Shown: positions 35,074 to 48,222 of the stretch, piece after piece
Layout: every line of letters starts with the position of its first letter
How positions within the stretch are numbered: position 1 is the first letter of the stretch
Assembly: GCA_964020975.1 (NCBI GenBank)
Contig: CAXHWN010002396.1
Location: 1,053,501 to 1,117,500, forward strand
Reading direction: 5' to 3'
Length of the DNA stretch: 64,000 bases
Origin: Hermodice carunculata
Lineage: Eukaryota > Annelida > Polychaeta > Eunicida > Amphinomidae
The notes under the pieces: generated by a model
Database searches by the model: none
Told to the model about the DNA's origin: nothing
The model's input: only the letters and a program-made list of their open reading frames with translations
Position numbers and translations under genes: made by a program

Positions 35074-38000
35074 TCACAACAGAGTCGACTACTGTAGCAT
35101 TTAAAAGGGAATAGAAAAAAATCATGTCCACCCCATCTTCATCCTGTCGTTTGCAAAAAACAGGATAATAAACACCTAGCAGTCACCATGCCACACACAT
35201 ATACATACATACACACAAACACACATATACATATATTTGTGTTTGTGTGTGCTAGAATAGGTTCCAGTATATTGCCATTATACGTTTCACTTGTGTGGTA
35301 TGCTAAAAGTGGTGTTTGTTGCACTCGATTTTTTAGTTAGGACAACAAGTCAGCTGGTTATAATTCAGGTGTGCCTTTGTGAATCACTATCTTTTTGCAC
35401 GAGTTGGTTATACATTCCAAACGTGCACAAAGGAAATGTGTTCATGCAGGGCATTCGATGCTTTTACATATAATCGTCATCTTTCCAACGAAGCCTTCAC
35501 CTTTTTAACGAAGAAAAGTAAATAAAGTTGACATCCCAGCAGATTTGAATGATTTCAGCTGGGAAGGAATCAAGCGACGACAAAGTCCTTCTGTGGTCTA
35601 TCTATTGAGGTTACAGCATGTATCTCTTGACCCAGAAAATAACAAAGGTCCCCCGATTCAACAACTTCAGTGAGATGACAGTAATTATGTCAGAGGTGTT
35701 GGAAGCACTTTTAGTGGTCATAGAGGTGCACATAGAGCCCAACTGCACATAGCAGACAAAGGCTTGGGCTCCTATGCAGCAGAAAGGAAGCAAAGGAGTG
35801 TCAATTTAACGACTGGAAAGGGATAAAATTGCAAAACATTGAAAGAAAAGACAGGCCAGTTCTTGAAATTCAGCATCATATATAAATAGGTAAATACACT
35901 TGTAACATGCTGAATGCTTAATTTTGCATTGAGATTGAAAATAAATAGAGGTCCATAGACGTGTATATTCGTTTCATATATATATATACATGCCTTTTTT
36001 GGTAATCATGTTTAAAAAGGATGAAAAACACAAAACAAATTAAAAATTAACATACAGTCTTACTGACCAGTGAGTGATCCTCATCCAACACATGTATCAC
36101 ATGTAATCTAAGGATCCAATTTGAAAAGTTGCAGGGAAGATCAAATCGATCAGTGTATGACATGGGCATGTATTCAGGGATAATGTACAAATATTTACAT
36201 TCCGTTTATTGTTTAACATTGAAAGAATAGGAACTGTTGTTGTCTTCACCATCTCATGAAGACATCGTCTACACGCAAGTCTGCACGCGCAAGCTATGCA
36301 GCCCCTTCACAATTTTATACGCCAGTACATTGGGCACTACTTTTCTTTTCATTCATAAATCCTGTGCGCCCTCTCCCGGATACACACAAAGTTACGAATG
36401 CTGCTCTTGTTCTCAATCCCCGTGACCAAGAATCAACCATTGTCCCACGTAGGCCTACCTGCACATCCACCACATCCTCTTCTTCGATAGAAATATCACA
36501 AAGCCAGCAAACCAACCAGAATTTTAACGCAGGAATGATTTCCAACTCCACCTTTCAAAATTGTACCTTCAACATGATCGCGCCTCGTTAAACTGTTAAA
36601 TCCCGTTCACTGCTCGCATCTGTCTGCGATGCATCCGCGGTGCGAGGTGCAAGTGCAATGGTGTTAATCTTGTATTCATTGTGTTATTCCTGGTATTCTA
36701 TCCCAAAAAATAACTTACTTGTATACTTTTTCCCTAATGTGAACTAATCTTGTATTTTGTAAAGCTATCTGTTCAAATAAATGAACATTTACAAAGGGAG
36801 TATTTTTCTTTCCTGTTTGTTGCTTTTGGGATAGACTGGTTGCCAGGTAACGGGGGCGTGGTTAGCGCTTATCTTTCTATTGATCACACCCCCCTTAAAC
36901 CAAGGCAATTTATGTGGAAAAAACGTTCTTTGGCGATCGTGCATCTCTTGTAATTATTATCAAAAATCGAAAAAATAGGAAAAAATGTAAATATAATAAA
37001 TCCATTCCAAAACTTTGACAACCTATCGAACAGGGGGAGGGGTCTCAACATAAAAGTGAAATTTTACGAATATATTGGAAACACATTTTATCACGTATTT
37101 TCGAGTATAGTGGTAAAGCAACATCTAACGGGACCCAGCATAAACCATGGATATACTTCACTCCTAGGACCTGAGATGATACATTTTATCGTGAAGACAA
37201 TCAGACTGTGAGAGAAAATATCTTACAACCACAAACAAAACAAAAAAAATTTCAAAACATAAAATAAACAGTGTTTTCATTATCAAGACCCAACAGAAAA
37301 AACAAAGCATGGTAGGCGATAATAGGGGTATTTTACCTACAGATGTTTCTAAAGCTTCACTAGAGGTTCAAAGTTTCGTTTTGCTTATGCAGTACTCTAT
37401 TTTGTATGTTCGTTGAGCATGTTTTCACTTAATCCTTTCAAATGTAATATCCCGGAGCTACGACAGTGCAGAGCTTTCTCCACTTGTTCAGCATGTGACA
37501 TTCTCAGTAATACCTCGAAATGACACTGCATGGCTCACTGACCAGTAAGTCTTGACAAGCATCACATGCATTCATGCTATGTTAAATACTTTTTGAGGAA
37601 TTTGGTAGCTTTGGCAGAAGGGTATGAGGCAAGTTGAAGGCGATATTTTAATGAAAGACAAATGCCAGATTATCTTTGATAAGTCTGTAAATAAAAACAG
37701 GCTTATTATAAGCACTTCAAAATCCAACACTTCACAAGATTATTTAATTTGAAAATCAAACATTTAAAATTTAAGCACGCTTGAAATTTGTTTTGAGTAA
37801 AACTTGTAGATCATTTATGGGTCTAATCTCATTCAACATGTCGACTCTTCGACTGTTATTAGGATTTATTTTCACATATTACAGATGCAAAAAATGAAAA
37901 TGAAAAATATAATGAAAGAACAGCAGATAAAAAACTGGAAAAAATTATAAATATATTAAAAAGCAAAAAGGATAGGCAAGTCTGCATTCACAAATTGATT

Positions 38001-38455
38001 ATTTGGTATTTAGAGCCTATGACGCAACAATATATGACAAGTAAATTCAGATCCAGTATGGAGAAGTCACTTTCTTAGGGGGGCAAGTATTTTTTCTCTC
38101 CAGCTTGTTCTGGGACAAGTGGCCAAAATCCTTCAAAAAGGTCAGAAGGTTTCAATTCACTTATGATGATAATTACCATAACCATATGTTAGTAATTAGT
38201 AAGTAATAGCTCAATATTCTGTTTGAAAAATGGGTGGGAAACGGGCAAATGATACCCCACCAGGAGTACAGGTGGTAAGAATTTTTCGGGTTCCAGATAC
38301 CAACATTCGTTATGCACGTACCAGTCGTTTACTTGTTTTCTTCAGAAAGCATTAGCAGCAGTGTTGCTGCTCAGCACTTGATAAAGTCAGGCTAAAATAT
38401 CCAACAACTTGCTCTTTATTGTTTATACATTGAGACAAACATGATCTGGCTGCCT
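35040..38455. other. Segment between the right arm and the Gypsy fossil
   Basis: Begins with an A-rich run (35040-35075) that could be a retroposed tail. It holds CA/TA simple sequence able to fold (35191-35254), the small frame at 36256-36591, and otherwise AT-rich sequence without a recognised gene. It has no counterpart on the left side of the palindrome. Confidence 0.5.
36256..36591 (+). CDS. Small unrecognised protein or last exon (111 codons)
   Basis: A frame richer in GC than its flanks, with a varied composition: YAAPSQFYTPVHWALLFFSF, then PVRPLPDTHK, a Pro/Arg patch (VPRRPTCTSTTSSSS), and a C-terminus FQNCTFNMIAPR. AATAAA follows at about 36775, roughly 180 bases after the stop, which suits a 3' terminal exon. 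No domain recognised. The start at 36256 is only the first ATG; an upstream exon is possible. An X-box-like ggttgccaggtaac lies at about 36838. Confidence 0.35.
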   Translation: MKTSSTRKSARASYAAPSQFYTPVHWALLFFSFINPVRPLPDTHKVTNAALVLNPRDQESTIVPRRPTCTSTTSSSSIEISQSQQTNQNFNAGMISNSTFQNCTFNMIAPR

Positions 38456-38459
38456 GCAT

Positions 38460-40340
38460 TCAGTGTCAAGGATAAACAAAGCATCCTTGGATAAATATGC
38501 CAAAATAGGTGAAGTGATTGAAGCTAGCTTTAGCTGTTCAAATGATTGTTCACAGCTTTCATCCCAGACAAACTTATCACTTTCTTGGTCAACTCAGTCA
38601 ACAGTTTTGCTATTTTCGCAAATCCTTTCACAAAACGCCTGTAATATGAACACAGCCCTAAAAAGCTATGTACTTCTCATTTGCTTTTATGAATAAGCCA
38701 TTCCTTTATGGCCTCAATTTCTGGATCAGGAGACACTGCATCCCTTGAGATAATGTGACCTAAGAATTCCACTTTATCTGAAAAAAGTTGCATTTTTTTG
38801 GCTTCAATTTTAAACTTTCCTGTCTTAATATCTGCAAAACATACTTCAGTCTGGTGAAGGTCTCATCAAAGGTTCTATCAAATGTGATCGGGTCATCTAA
38901 AAATATTATACATTCAACCCATTACAATTGGCACATGATTTGTTCCATCAAATTCTCAAATATGACAAAGGCATTGGTTAACCCTTGTGCTATGACTTTG
39001 AACTGGTTTAAACCACTTCTTGTTACAAATGCAGTTTACGACTATTGAACTTTCATCCATTTCAACTTAGGAGAAGCCACTGACTATATCACTCGGACAG
39101 TGAAATCTACTTCAAGCCAAGGTACTTAGGCACTTGTCTGTGCTGGGTAAAGGATAAGTATCCTTACTGGATTGTAAATGTTAACTACAGATCCATACGC
39201 CCAAGTCTATCCATTAATCAAACACTTTGAAATACGTTAAGCTAATCAAAACACTTCAGCCCCATGCTAGGTACCTCGGTTGTCTATCTATTAAGTCCAC
39301 AAGATGCTCTGGAATATCTCTTTGTTGTGCCTTTTCTACATTTACTCCCCTGATAGCTGAATGCCCATCTGATTAACTCTCCTCACTTCTACTTATGCCT
39401 CTAATATCTGTAATAACAGAAACTGGCATCATAACAGAATCAGAAGGTATCACATGAAATGACCCTCTCCAAGATGCAGGAATTTCTCAGCTGGGTTCAG
39501 GAAAGAACATGTAACTTGACTTGCTCCTTAAATCAACATGGAAGGAATAAGGAAACCACTATGCTCCCCTACAGAAGTGACTACATATTCCTGCTCTTGC
39601 TGTAAATTTGCATTCCAATTAGCAAAACATATGCTAATCGGGGGGGGGGCCACAATCTTTTTGCCAATGTGACACTGGCTACTTTAAAGGTATCCTGTCC
39701 ATTCCTGGATACAGATGCCACAATAAGTTCATTCCCTATCTCCATTGTGTATGAATAAAAATCCACTCTTCACCTGTTGATCAGCAAAATATCAAGCCCT
39801 AATATGAGTGAATCCAAAATAGAGGCTACATACATATCCACGTTTTTTTTTTTTTACTAATGGTTATTGCTACACTTTTCACTTTCTTAACCATCATAGT
39901 GCCTTCTATCGCTGCTCCCTTTAACCTGACTTTCTCTACAATGCTATTTATAAGACCTACCCTTCCAGACAGCTGATCACCCATTACTGTCACCTGAGCA
40001 GCCAAATCAACAACTGTGTCTACCTTTACAATGTTTACATAAGCTGGCACCACTAGGCTGCATCCTACATTTACTGGTCTTACTATAACAACTTTGTCAG
40101 GCTGAGACAGAACCACCGTTTCGACATAAACTTGAGTCGCTGAACATAATGATGAGGAATTTGTATTTTGGCCACAATAACTTTAACAGATTGGCCATGG
40201 GCAGACTGCTCAAATCTTTTTAGTTTGTTGGCTTTGATAGCAAAGCTGGTAGAGTGTTGGAGCATCGTCCCTCCACACAGTCCCTGATGAAGTGTTCGAG
40301 TTCATGACAACTATTGCAACTCACTGTGCTAAGATCAAGC
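38460..40340 (-). mobile_element. Gypsy-type LTR retrotransposon fossil (zinc knuckle, protease, reverse transcriptase)
   Basis: On the minus strand, from high to low coordinates: a CCHC zinc knuckle (CNSCHELEHFIRDC, near 40300), an aspartic-protease-like region within 39826-40116, and reverse transcriptase with thumb from about 39300 to 38460 (palm as in copy C, then a VEFLGHIIS segment). This is the usual Gag-protease-RT order. LTRs were not seen; the upstream side runs into simple sequence at 40390-40570. The fossil is broken in several places. Its 38779-39283 part is the inverted mate of 26155-26659. Confidence 0.7.
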
Positions 40341-40384
40341 TTCCTCCTTGGACTCAGTGATGTGTGGCCTGGTGTTGCTGTTTT

Positions 40385-40510
40385 ATTCTTTTTTTGTATG
40401 TTAGTTTTTGGTTTTTTTGTGGGTTTTTTTTTGTTTATTGTTTTTCTTTGTGTTGTTCTTTTTTTGTTTTTTTTTTTGTTTTTTGTTTTGTTGTTGTGTA
40501 TATATATACA

Positions 40511-40554
<44 letters not shown>

Positions 40555-40575
40555 CATATATATATATATTCTGTA
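40385..40575. repeat. T/G-rich low-complexity tract and (TA)n microsatellite
   Basis: T runs broken by G (40385-40497), then TA/TACA (40498-40570). The Phe/Leu/Val frames across it are artefacts. Confidence 0.95.
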
Positions 40576-40804
40576 GTTTAACATACAGGTTCGTCAAATT
40601 CCCAATAAATTAGGACAGCGATGTCTAGACGTTTACCTAGTTATTTACAAGTACAACTGGTGAATTTTGATTGGCTTCAAGCATGTAGCATTCCTTTTTC
40701 ACACTCCACTCACGCGGTTGTGTGCACTTATGACTGCATCGGGTACAAGAAAACAATGGCTTAAAACAAGATGTTTTCTCTTCCCATGCCCCTGACTTAG
40801 TTGA

Positions 40805-42640
40805 AGATGAAGTTTTGAAGTTGAAGTTTTTTTATTTAAAAAATTTACAATACAAATCATACAAGGCATAAATTGAGGGCTGAAACCCTTACGTGCTTAT
40901 ATACCCTTAGCCATGGAACATAAGGTACACAAATGAAAGTTATATATATAAATGATAAACTTCTTGATTCATAAGCAAACTAATAAGAGATACATGTGTA
41001 AGTAAAGAAATAACAAAGAGATACATGTGTAAGTAAAGAAATAACAAAGAGATTCTTGCTAATATTACAATATAACAACAGAAAGCATCATCTAAATATG
41101 TTTCATATACAACTTCTTGAGTTAACTTTTAAAGGCATAAAGGGATGACAATATTCGTAAAGATATTGGGAGTTCATTCCAGATTCTTGGTCCATTAATC
41201 TTAATATAAAATAAAGAAGTGTTAACCCGATCACGAAATATAGGTAAGTTACGTTTCTGTCTAGTGTCATAGTGATGAATATCTTGGTTAATAATAAACA
41301 GATCTTGACAAAATGCCGGTAAAAGATTCATTATTTCATCAACATAAATAACCCAGTTAGGAATTTGTTTAAAACTCCAAATTTCATAATATATAAGTCT
41401 CGGAAAATTGGTTCTGTGATCATTAAAACCTGAATTTGACATAATTCGTATAATCTTTTTCTGTAATCTACTTAAACAATCCAGATTTGATTTATAATTT
41501 GCTGCCCAGGTGATATTGCCATATATAAAATATGGATAGATAAAAGTAAAGTATAAATTCCTTAAAATATATGTACCAACACTTTGTTTTATTTTTTTCA
41601 ATATCCGGATCACTTTACTGATTTTGTTATTATAAAAAATATATATATTAGGTGGAATTTCCAGGTTAAATGGTCATCCATCCAAATTCCTAAAAATTTT
41701 ACTTTTGTCACTTGTAATATATTTGAGTTATTTATTTCAATTTTAATATCATTATTATTATATATTTTGTTTCTTAAGTGAAATATCATATAATTTTTTT
41801 TTCGACATTTACAAAAAGTTTGTTGACTTGTAACCATGTAGATACCCTTTCTAAGGTTTGGTTAACATTCAGGACTAGATCTTGAAAATTTTTGTCAGAG
41901 AAAAGTAAACTTGTATCATCAGCAAACAATAGACATAAACATTCTGGACATACAACAAATAAATCATTTATATAAATGAGAAATAACAAAGGACCTAAGA
42001 TTGAACCTTGAGGGACACCATGGGTAACATTTAATAAATTAGATTTTTCATTCTGAAATTCTACATATTGATTACGATTTGACAAATAGGATGAAAACCA
42101 TTGCAGTGGTAACCCACGAATGCCATATGACATTAATTGAGTCATTAGGATATGATGGTTGACGGTATCAAAAGCCTTGGAGAGATCAAGAAAAAACTCC
42201 TATGGAGTGTTCTTGTCTCTCAAAAGCCTCCGATATCTTATTAGATAGAAAACCTATAGCTAATTCATTGTTATATTTCTTACGAAAACCAAATTGGAGT
42301 TGGTATAGAATATCTAGGTCATCTAGATATGTCAATAACTGATTGTACACAACTTTTTCAAGCATTTTTGAGAAACAGTAAAGTAAAAAAATAGGTCTGT
42401 AGTTAAAAAAAGATATCTGGGTCACCCTTTTTAAATAATGGAAGAACTTTCGCTATCTTCATGTCATCTGGAAATACACCTGCTGGTAAAGATAGGTTTA
42501 TAATATGAGTTAAAGAGATCACAATTGCATTTGATACATGTTTGATAACTTGAGGTTTGATATCATCTGATCCAGGGCTGGACTCTCTTAGCGAAAAAAT
42601 CAAAATACGTACATCATCTTCTGGTACTGGTGAAAAGAAA
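40805..42640 (-). mobile_element. 5'-truncated LINE (Jockey/CR1-superfamily type reverse transcriptase)
   Basis: Minus strand, from 42640 down: a SSPGSDDIKPQVIKH start region and FPDDMKIAKVLPLFKKGD, RPI..L..FSKMLEKVV and FGFRKKYNNELAI; then GVPQGSILGPLLFLIYINDL and the FADDTSLLF active site (41786-42145); then VKFLGIWMDDHLTW (41610-41837) and a C-terminal domain (41122-41613) ending YDTRQKRNLPIF..RIWNELP. Several frame changes and stops break it, and the endonuclease is absent, so it is 5'-truncated. The 3' end (about 40805-40850) has A-rich sequence and acttca repeats as a tail. A 31-base tandem duplication lies in its 3' part (40987-41017 and 41018-41048). Confidence 0.85.
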
Positions 42641-42649
42641 AATTACTTA

Positions 42650-42909
42650 GCACAGTAATTGGCAATTTGAATTCCGGGAATGTGAGACTCCTAATAATGA
42701 CCCCTTGAACACCCGTGATTATTGTTTAGGCAGATTTAACTGCTTTTAGTTTGTAACCTGTTCAAAAATGCTGCAGTAATGAATCTAATTTAGAGTTTCT
42801 CTACTCACATGTACAATAGGCAGTCAGAAACAGGGAACGAAAAGAAAATGGTTGGGGGCTTTTGGCAAAGAATTGCTGCAATACGTTTCTCTTATTCAGA
42901 TAATTGAGA

Positions 42910-42980
<71 letters not shown>

Positions 42981-44090
42981 CATCATCATCATTATCATTA
43001 TCATTATTATTATTATTCTATTCCCCCCACCCTAAAAATCGGAGAAAAACATGAAAATACATCCATATCGTGTGCTAGGCAAATTTCATATCAAAATATG
43101 AACGTTTTGTTCTCAACATGTATTCTTAAGCAATGATGTACGTTTTCGTGCGACAGTGCAGAAAATGTATGAGTAAAGGAACAAAGTATCGAAAACATAA
43201 AAATAAAGATAACCGCTTTCCAAAACAGATATTTTTTCCATTGTTACAACTGAAATCTTGCAAGAAAAATTGAAGGAATTCATACGTTACTGCGGACCTG
43301 TTCTTGCTAATTATGTCACTTGGCAACAGAGCTTTGCTTCCACAATGATGAGGGCACTTCCAGCAATTTTGATACTAAAGGATCTGAAAACTACACTTTT
43401 GCTGCTTATCAAATGCAACATTTTGCAAATATTAAGCATTTTTTTTATGTTTGAGGCACATAAAGGACTTTCATTATGCTTTTGTTTTTTGAGATTGTTA
43501 TTTTTTATTACAAAAACATATTGTGCCGTGCTAAATACATAAATGTGCACCTCCTTCCTGTCAAGTTCCTTGTTGCAGGATAGTTGGAGCACCCGACCAC
43601 AGTATCCCCTATCCCCTGACCAGCTGCTGACATCTTGCGAACATCTGGTGGCACAGCGCATTTACTGGGGAGTGGTGGCCTATTATTTAGGTGACTATAT
43701 TGTTCCATCTACTTTGATTTGTCATCATGTGTATGTCCGTAGAATGTTGATGTGACCAGAAAGAGTGCTTGTCTGGCACACAGCGCAAGTTGGACTTTTC
43801 GGTTTCCAGGGCAGGACCAGAATTTACATTCAGGGAATCTGGCCTGCCGCTAATATATACGCTAGGCCAGAATCAAGACATATGAGGTATCTTTTTCCAT
43901 GTCGTACCTAAGGTTGGACATCTGCCAAAAAAATCGACTTTGGATGTGATGGTGAAGTGTGAGTTATTTATACTTAGGGATTAAATTATAGGTGTATGTC
44001 AGCAATGACACTGAAAATTGCATCTTACATCTACACAATGGCCTAGCAATCAATCAAGATATTGAATCAAAAATGTTTGTATGGCATGGT
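42650..44090. other. Stretch with a microsatellite and no recognised gene
   Basis: Apart from the ATT repeat at 42911-43017, I see only short chance frames. Confidence 0.45.
42911..43017. repeat. (ATT)n-(CAT)n microsatellite
   Basis: About 70 bases of ATT/TAT, then CATCATCAT and TATCAT variants. Confidence 0.97.
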
Positions 44091-44099
44091 GAGCTTGGA

Positions 44100-46200
44100 A
44101 AAACACCTTTAGAGCGGTTTTCAACTTAATGCACCTCTTATAGATACTTGCATACACGCTCGCATTAATCCATGGTTAACTGCTGAGCTAATTAAATGCA
44201 CTGAAACAGATAATACATAAACAAAAAAGCTCTTCCATATAATAATGGTGAATTGTGGACAGAATGAACCATTCACAACGAAATAACTCGTGAGATTAGA
44301 AAAGCTAAGCAAATATTTACCAAGACTCAGTAGCTTGTGCACGAGGCCAGAAGGAAATGTGCAAATGTTCAAAGCATCTAATTCCATCCACAAAATGTGA
44401 TAACTCTTTACCTGAAAATTTGACTGCAGACAGGCTTAACGATGTCAATGGCGGAATTGAACTCTCATCTAAATTCAACGCTGGCGCGCCAATTCCTTGA
44501 GTAAAGGAGCGCACTCCAAGCCAATACGTATTACCTCAATTGAATGGCAAAGTATTTGTTTGTTACGTTATCTACCTAATCGTAATTATTTAGGGCCACT
44601 TGGTATGTAAAGAAAGCCTCTGTATCTTGCTGCAGATATAGTAGTATCGTTGATTCATATTTTTAATTTATAATAAGCAACTGGGATATCCAAGCATACT
44701 GGAAAGTCACACGTGTCTTGTGTGTTGTCGTGGACTCTAATTTGTCTTGGTGTCCTCATTTAAACTACATTGCTTCAAAGGTAAGCCCCCAAATCGGATA
44801 ATTAGGATGACCCAGGTTCTCGCTTAAATTAAATTTATTAAATGTCGTATAGAACATTATTATTGTACTGTATTTCGATTACTGTGATACAGTTTGGGGA
44901 AAATGTTGCCTAACGTATAAAAATCAGGACCTTGAATCACTATCAGGTTGGTCCATTCAATGGCTGATTTCTTTTTGGTCCTAAAAAGGCAAAATTCTTG
45001 ATACTTAAGAAATATGTGCCTGAAGACCATCCCAACTTGACCTTCAATCATCATCATCATCATCATCATCATGATCATCATCAATCATCATCATCTTTAT
45101 TTCAAGTGTAGGCATGGTTTTTAATAAAACTCTTGAAAATGTAGGGGTGCAGAAAAATCTTGGGCCTTTTGGTTTTCTGCTTATCTCGCATGGTCAGTAC
45201 ACCTTAGTCAGTCATGTTATTTCAAAAAAGCAAAAAAACAAAAACAAAAACAAAAAAAAACCTAGTTGGTTTTATGAAGCACCTGTAGTGTTAACCAGCA
45301 AATTTCTCATATCTCTCTATTTTTCATTTGTACTTCTTTGTCTGGAGTAGCCAGTGTGGTCCGGGATGGATGCACGGAACCGCAGACTTGAATCTGTTCA
45401 GCCGGCACCAGCCAGGGTTGTGAGAAGGGCACTTGCCCACACGAATCTACAACAAATCTATATCAAAAGAGGCTGGGAATAATTATCCGAGTGTAGAAGG
45501 ACACAAAAATTGGTACTCCTTTTCAACATTTTAAATAGATTAGCCCCAACGTATCCCTCAAGACTATTACCAGGAACAATTTGAGAACTTACCAAACATA
45601 TTAAAATTATTGATGCCAAGAAAGTCACAGTTTGCAACTTTTGTTTCCCATCAGCCATTCGTGGGTGGAATTCATTTTCCCAGACAACGAAGACCATTGA
45701 GCGTTTGGACGAATTTAGATGCGAACTCAACCAAAACGTTATGAAGTGTACCATTTAGGACACAGGAAATGTCATAATTCACTGTAGAATGACATTGGGA
45801 TGCAGGAGCTTTCGAGTTTTTATCGTGTTTATGTGGAGCAGGTCGGAGCCTGTTCATTACCTTTTCTTTGAATGTTACAGATATGTTAAACTAAGGACTG
45901 AAGTACAATGTAGAATAATCACATTAATTTTGTATATAACTCGACTTTGCACCAAAAAGGTAAACCGGTGGCCGTTTATTTATTGTGAATTGTATATCTT
46001 ATTGTGTTAATTGTATGTTGTGTGTTGCCAGTACCTTTGTAGATTAGACTCAAAATATACACCAGATATAGAAAAGGCACTATCACTGCCTATTCTATAT
46101 CTGTTGTATATTTTGTGGTTTAACGGGGCCCAAAGTAAGAACAGCCTAGGTCAATTGGCTACTCTGTATAAATATGCTTGAATAAATCAATAAACAAATT
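44100..46200 (+). mobile_element. Decayed LINE, reverse transcriptase to 3' end
   Basis: Plus-strand pieces in LINE order: INPWLTAELIK (44150-44190), the fingers with SLIHIFNL..ATGI (44650-44690), a YCDTVWG-type piece (44875-44900), then at 45500-45740 NRLAPTYPSRLLPGTI and FPSAIRGWNSF, and a knuckle-like EPVHYLFFECYRY (45845-45885). The 3' UTR-like end (46000-46200) has 'ggtcaattggctactctgta' and closes with AATAAATCAATAAA. Heavily broken, with gaps and inserted simple sequence (CAT)n at 45049-45096 and an A/C-rich run at 45225-45262. Confidence 0.7.
45049..45096. repeat. (CAT)n microsatellite
   Basis: CAT repeats with two interruptions, inside the decayed LINE. Confidence 0.95.
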
Positions 46201-46580
46201 AGAAAGTAAATGAAGTAAATATCCCGTGGGAGCGTATTTGTAGCATTTTGTCGCAACTGGCCGAAAGAAGGGTGGAACGCAAGCCTGGAATGCGCTTCTG
46301 GCAAGAGTGTGGCCACAACTGACATACACCCATAATTGAGTCACATTCTATCATACCAGCCGATGTTTGACCGAGTGGAACAATGGCACTGCTACTGATA
46401 GAATCAACGTTCATATTTTCAACTCCTGGTTCCAGATACCAGTACCACAACTCAATCATAATGTGCGGATCGTGTCTGTTTTTATCGTTTGGCACATACT
46501 CAGCTGGCAATCAAAGTTGGCCCAACATTGGCACAATGCTTGGCCATCCTCACCAACGTTGGGTCAATCCTGGGGCAAGC

Positions 46581-46931
46581 TTGATTGCTAGTTAGGTACA
46601 GTAAGCTATGGCAGGCATGGTGCAAGCGCAGCCACAGATTGCCAGGATACACTCGGTGGTCTGCCTACGGGGTGGTCCTGGTGGTGTATCTTGGCAGCCA
46701 CACTTACACTTGTGTCATGCACAACTGACCGATCTGCATAATTAGAGGTTATCTCATGGCTAAAACAGGATCCTACCCGGTACAGTTCCCCTGAGAGCCT
46801 GTATCCCCCAGAGACCTGAAGGGTCGAGGGAGGATACCACCCCGTAGGCAGACCACTGAGTGTATCCTGGCGATCTGTGGCTGCGCTTGCGCCATGCCTG
46901 CCATAGCTTACTCTACCTAACTAGCAATCAA
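46581..46931. mobile_element. 351-base foldback element with 96-base inverted repeats
   Basis: Arms 46581-46676 and 46836-46931 are near-exact reverse complements (a few mismatches) around a 159-base centre. No protein frame lies wholly inside. Likely a MITE or foldback; family and target-site duplication not resolved. Confidence 0.8.
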
Positions 46932-48180
46932 TATTATGCCATAATTAGACGAAAAAGGCAAATGCAGCTTTTCCTGGGATTATGCAAGATATTACATACC
47001 TATTCAGTAGCCAAAACATACAATGTCTGGTTCATAATTTTGTTTGAGAAAAGCCCACCTCCCCTTCAGGAAGCAATGGACCTAAACTACTGTCCTGTCA
47101 GGTCATGCGTCTTGTGGGGCAAGCACCCTTGCAACGTGAGTGACGTCATGGAGCAAAACTTCATTAGAGTCACTGTTTCCGCAAATATAGAACGTGAGGG
47201 ATATACTGACTTTCAATGTTATTTTAATGGGGAGATTTTATTTCCCTTGGGAAGATACTGGCTGTTGCTAGTGTAACATTATTCATGTATTCTGATTGGA
47301 CAGTTTCAGTATCCTCCCTAATTTTGGTATCGGTATGTCCCTTGAAAGACATGTACTATGTCAAAGGCAGTTCAACATACCCCGGAGTACACCCCGTGAT
47401 TCCTGGCGTCCGTGACTACAATGGTTCCATGCCAATGGTAGACCAGGTATTCACACTTGCAGAATTTTATTATTTTACAGCCATAGTAAGCCCCTTCTCT
47501 CCTATTCTCACATTTTTTTCATCCCGTGTTATGCGTGCCATGTCTTTAATAGTGAGTGGCGTGCATCGGCACAATTTTTAGTCATCTACACTCATCCGTC
47601 TGAGCACACACCCTGAAAATAACATCAAATTGAGGGCTTCACAAAATCTTTGTTACTATTTCATTTTAGACAAGGATGTTGGTGATATTTATATCGTGCA
47701 TTACGCATCGCGTTGTGGAGAGGTAGACTGTCAATGTACAATATATTTGTGGAATTTAGAAAACATAATTTCTGTAAAAATCTCGGTGCTCTGGCAGAGC
47801 ATTTAAACTTTCTTGGTGCCACTGTCGCACATGCACATCCTTCTGAAGAGAAGCTTCCAATGAAGCATATGCTATGTTACAATGTATGGTATATTCTGTA
47901 AAATCATTGAATGAATCAGGGTGTTGGGCAACACCCAGTCACATCTCTTTAACTGTACGTTTTGAATTAACTAAGGTCTTCTTTTCCTCCGTTTTTCGTT
48001 CTTCTTTCCCTTCTTTCTTTTCTTTCTTCTTTCACGCACCGTTTTCTACCAAGCACTTTCTCGATGTCCGCAAGCGCAGTGTTTTGTTTAGGCACATCCT
48101 CCATGGTTTTGTAATTCACCATTCACAGCACGTTTGCCTGTTAGGAAGAGAACGCTGGTGTGCATGTCATGCCTACATTT

Positions 48181-48222
48181 TATCATCATCATCGTCGTCG
48201 TCGTCGTCGTCGTCGTCGTCAT
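48181..48222. repeat. (TCA)n-(TCG)n microsatellite
   Basis: Three TCA units followed by about nine TCG units. Confidence 0.95.
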
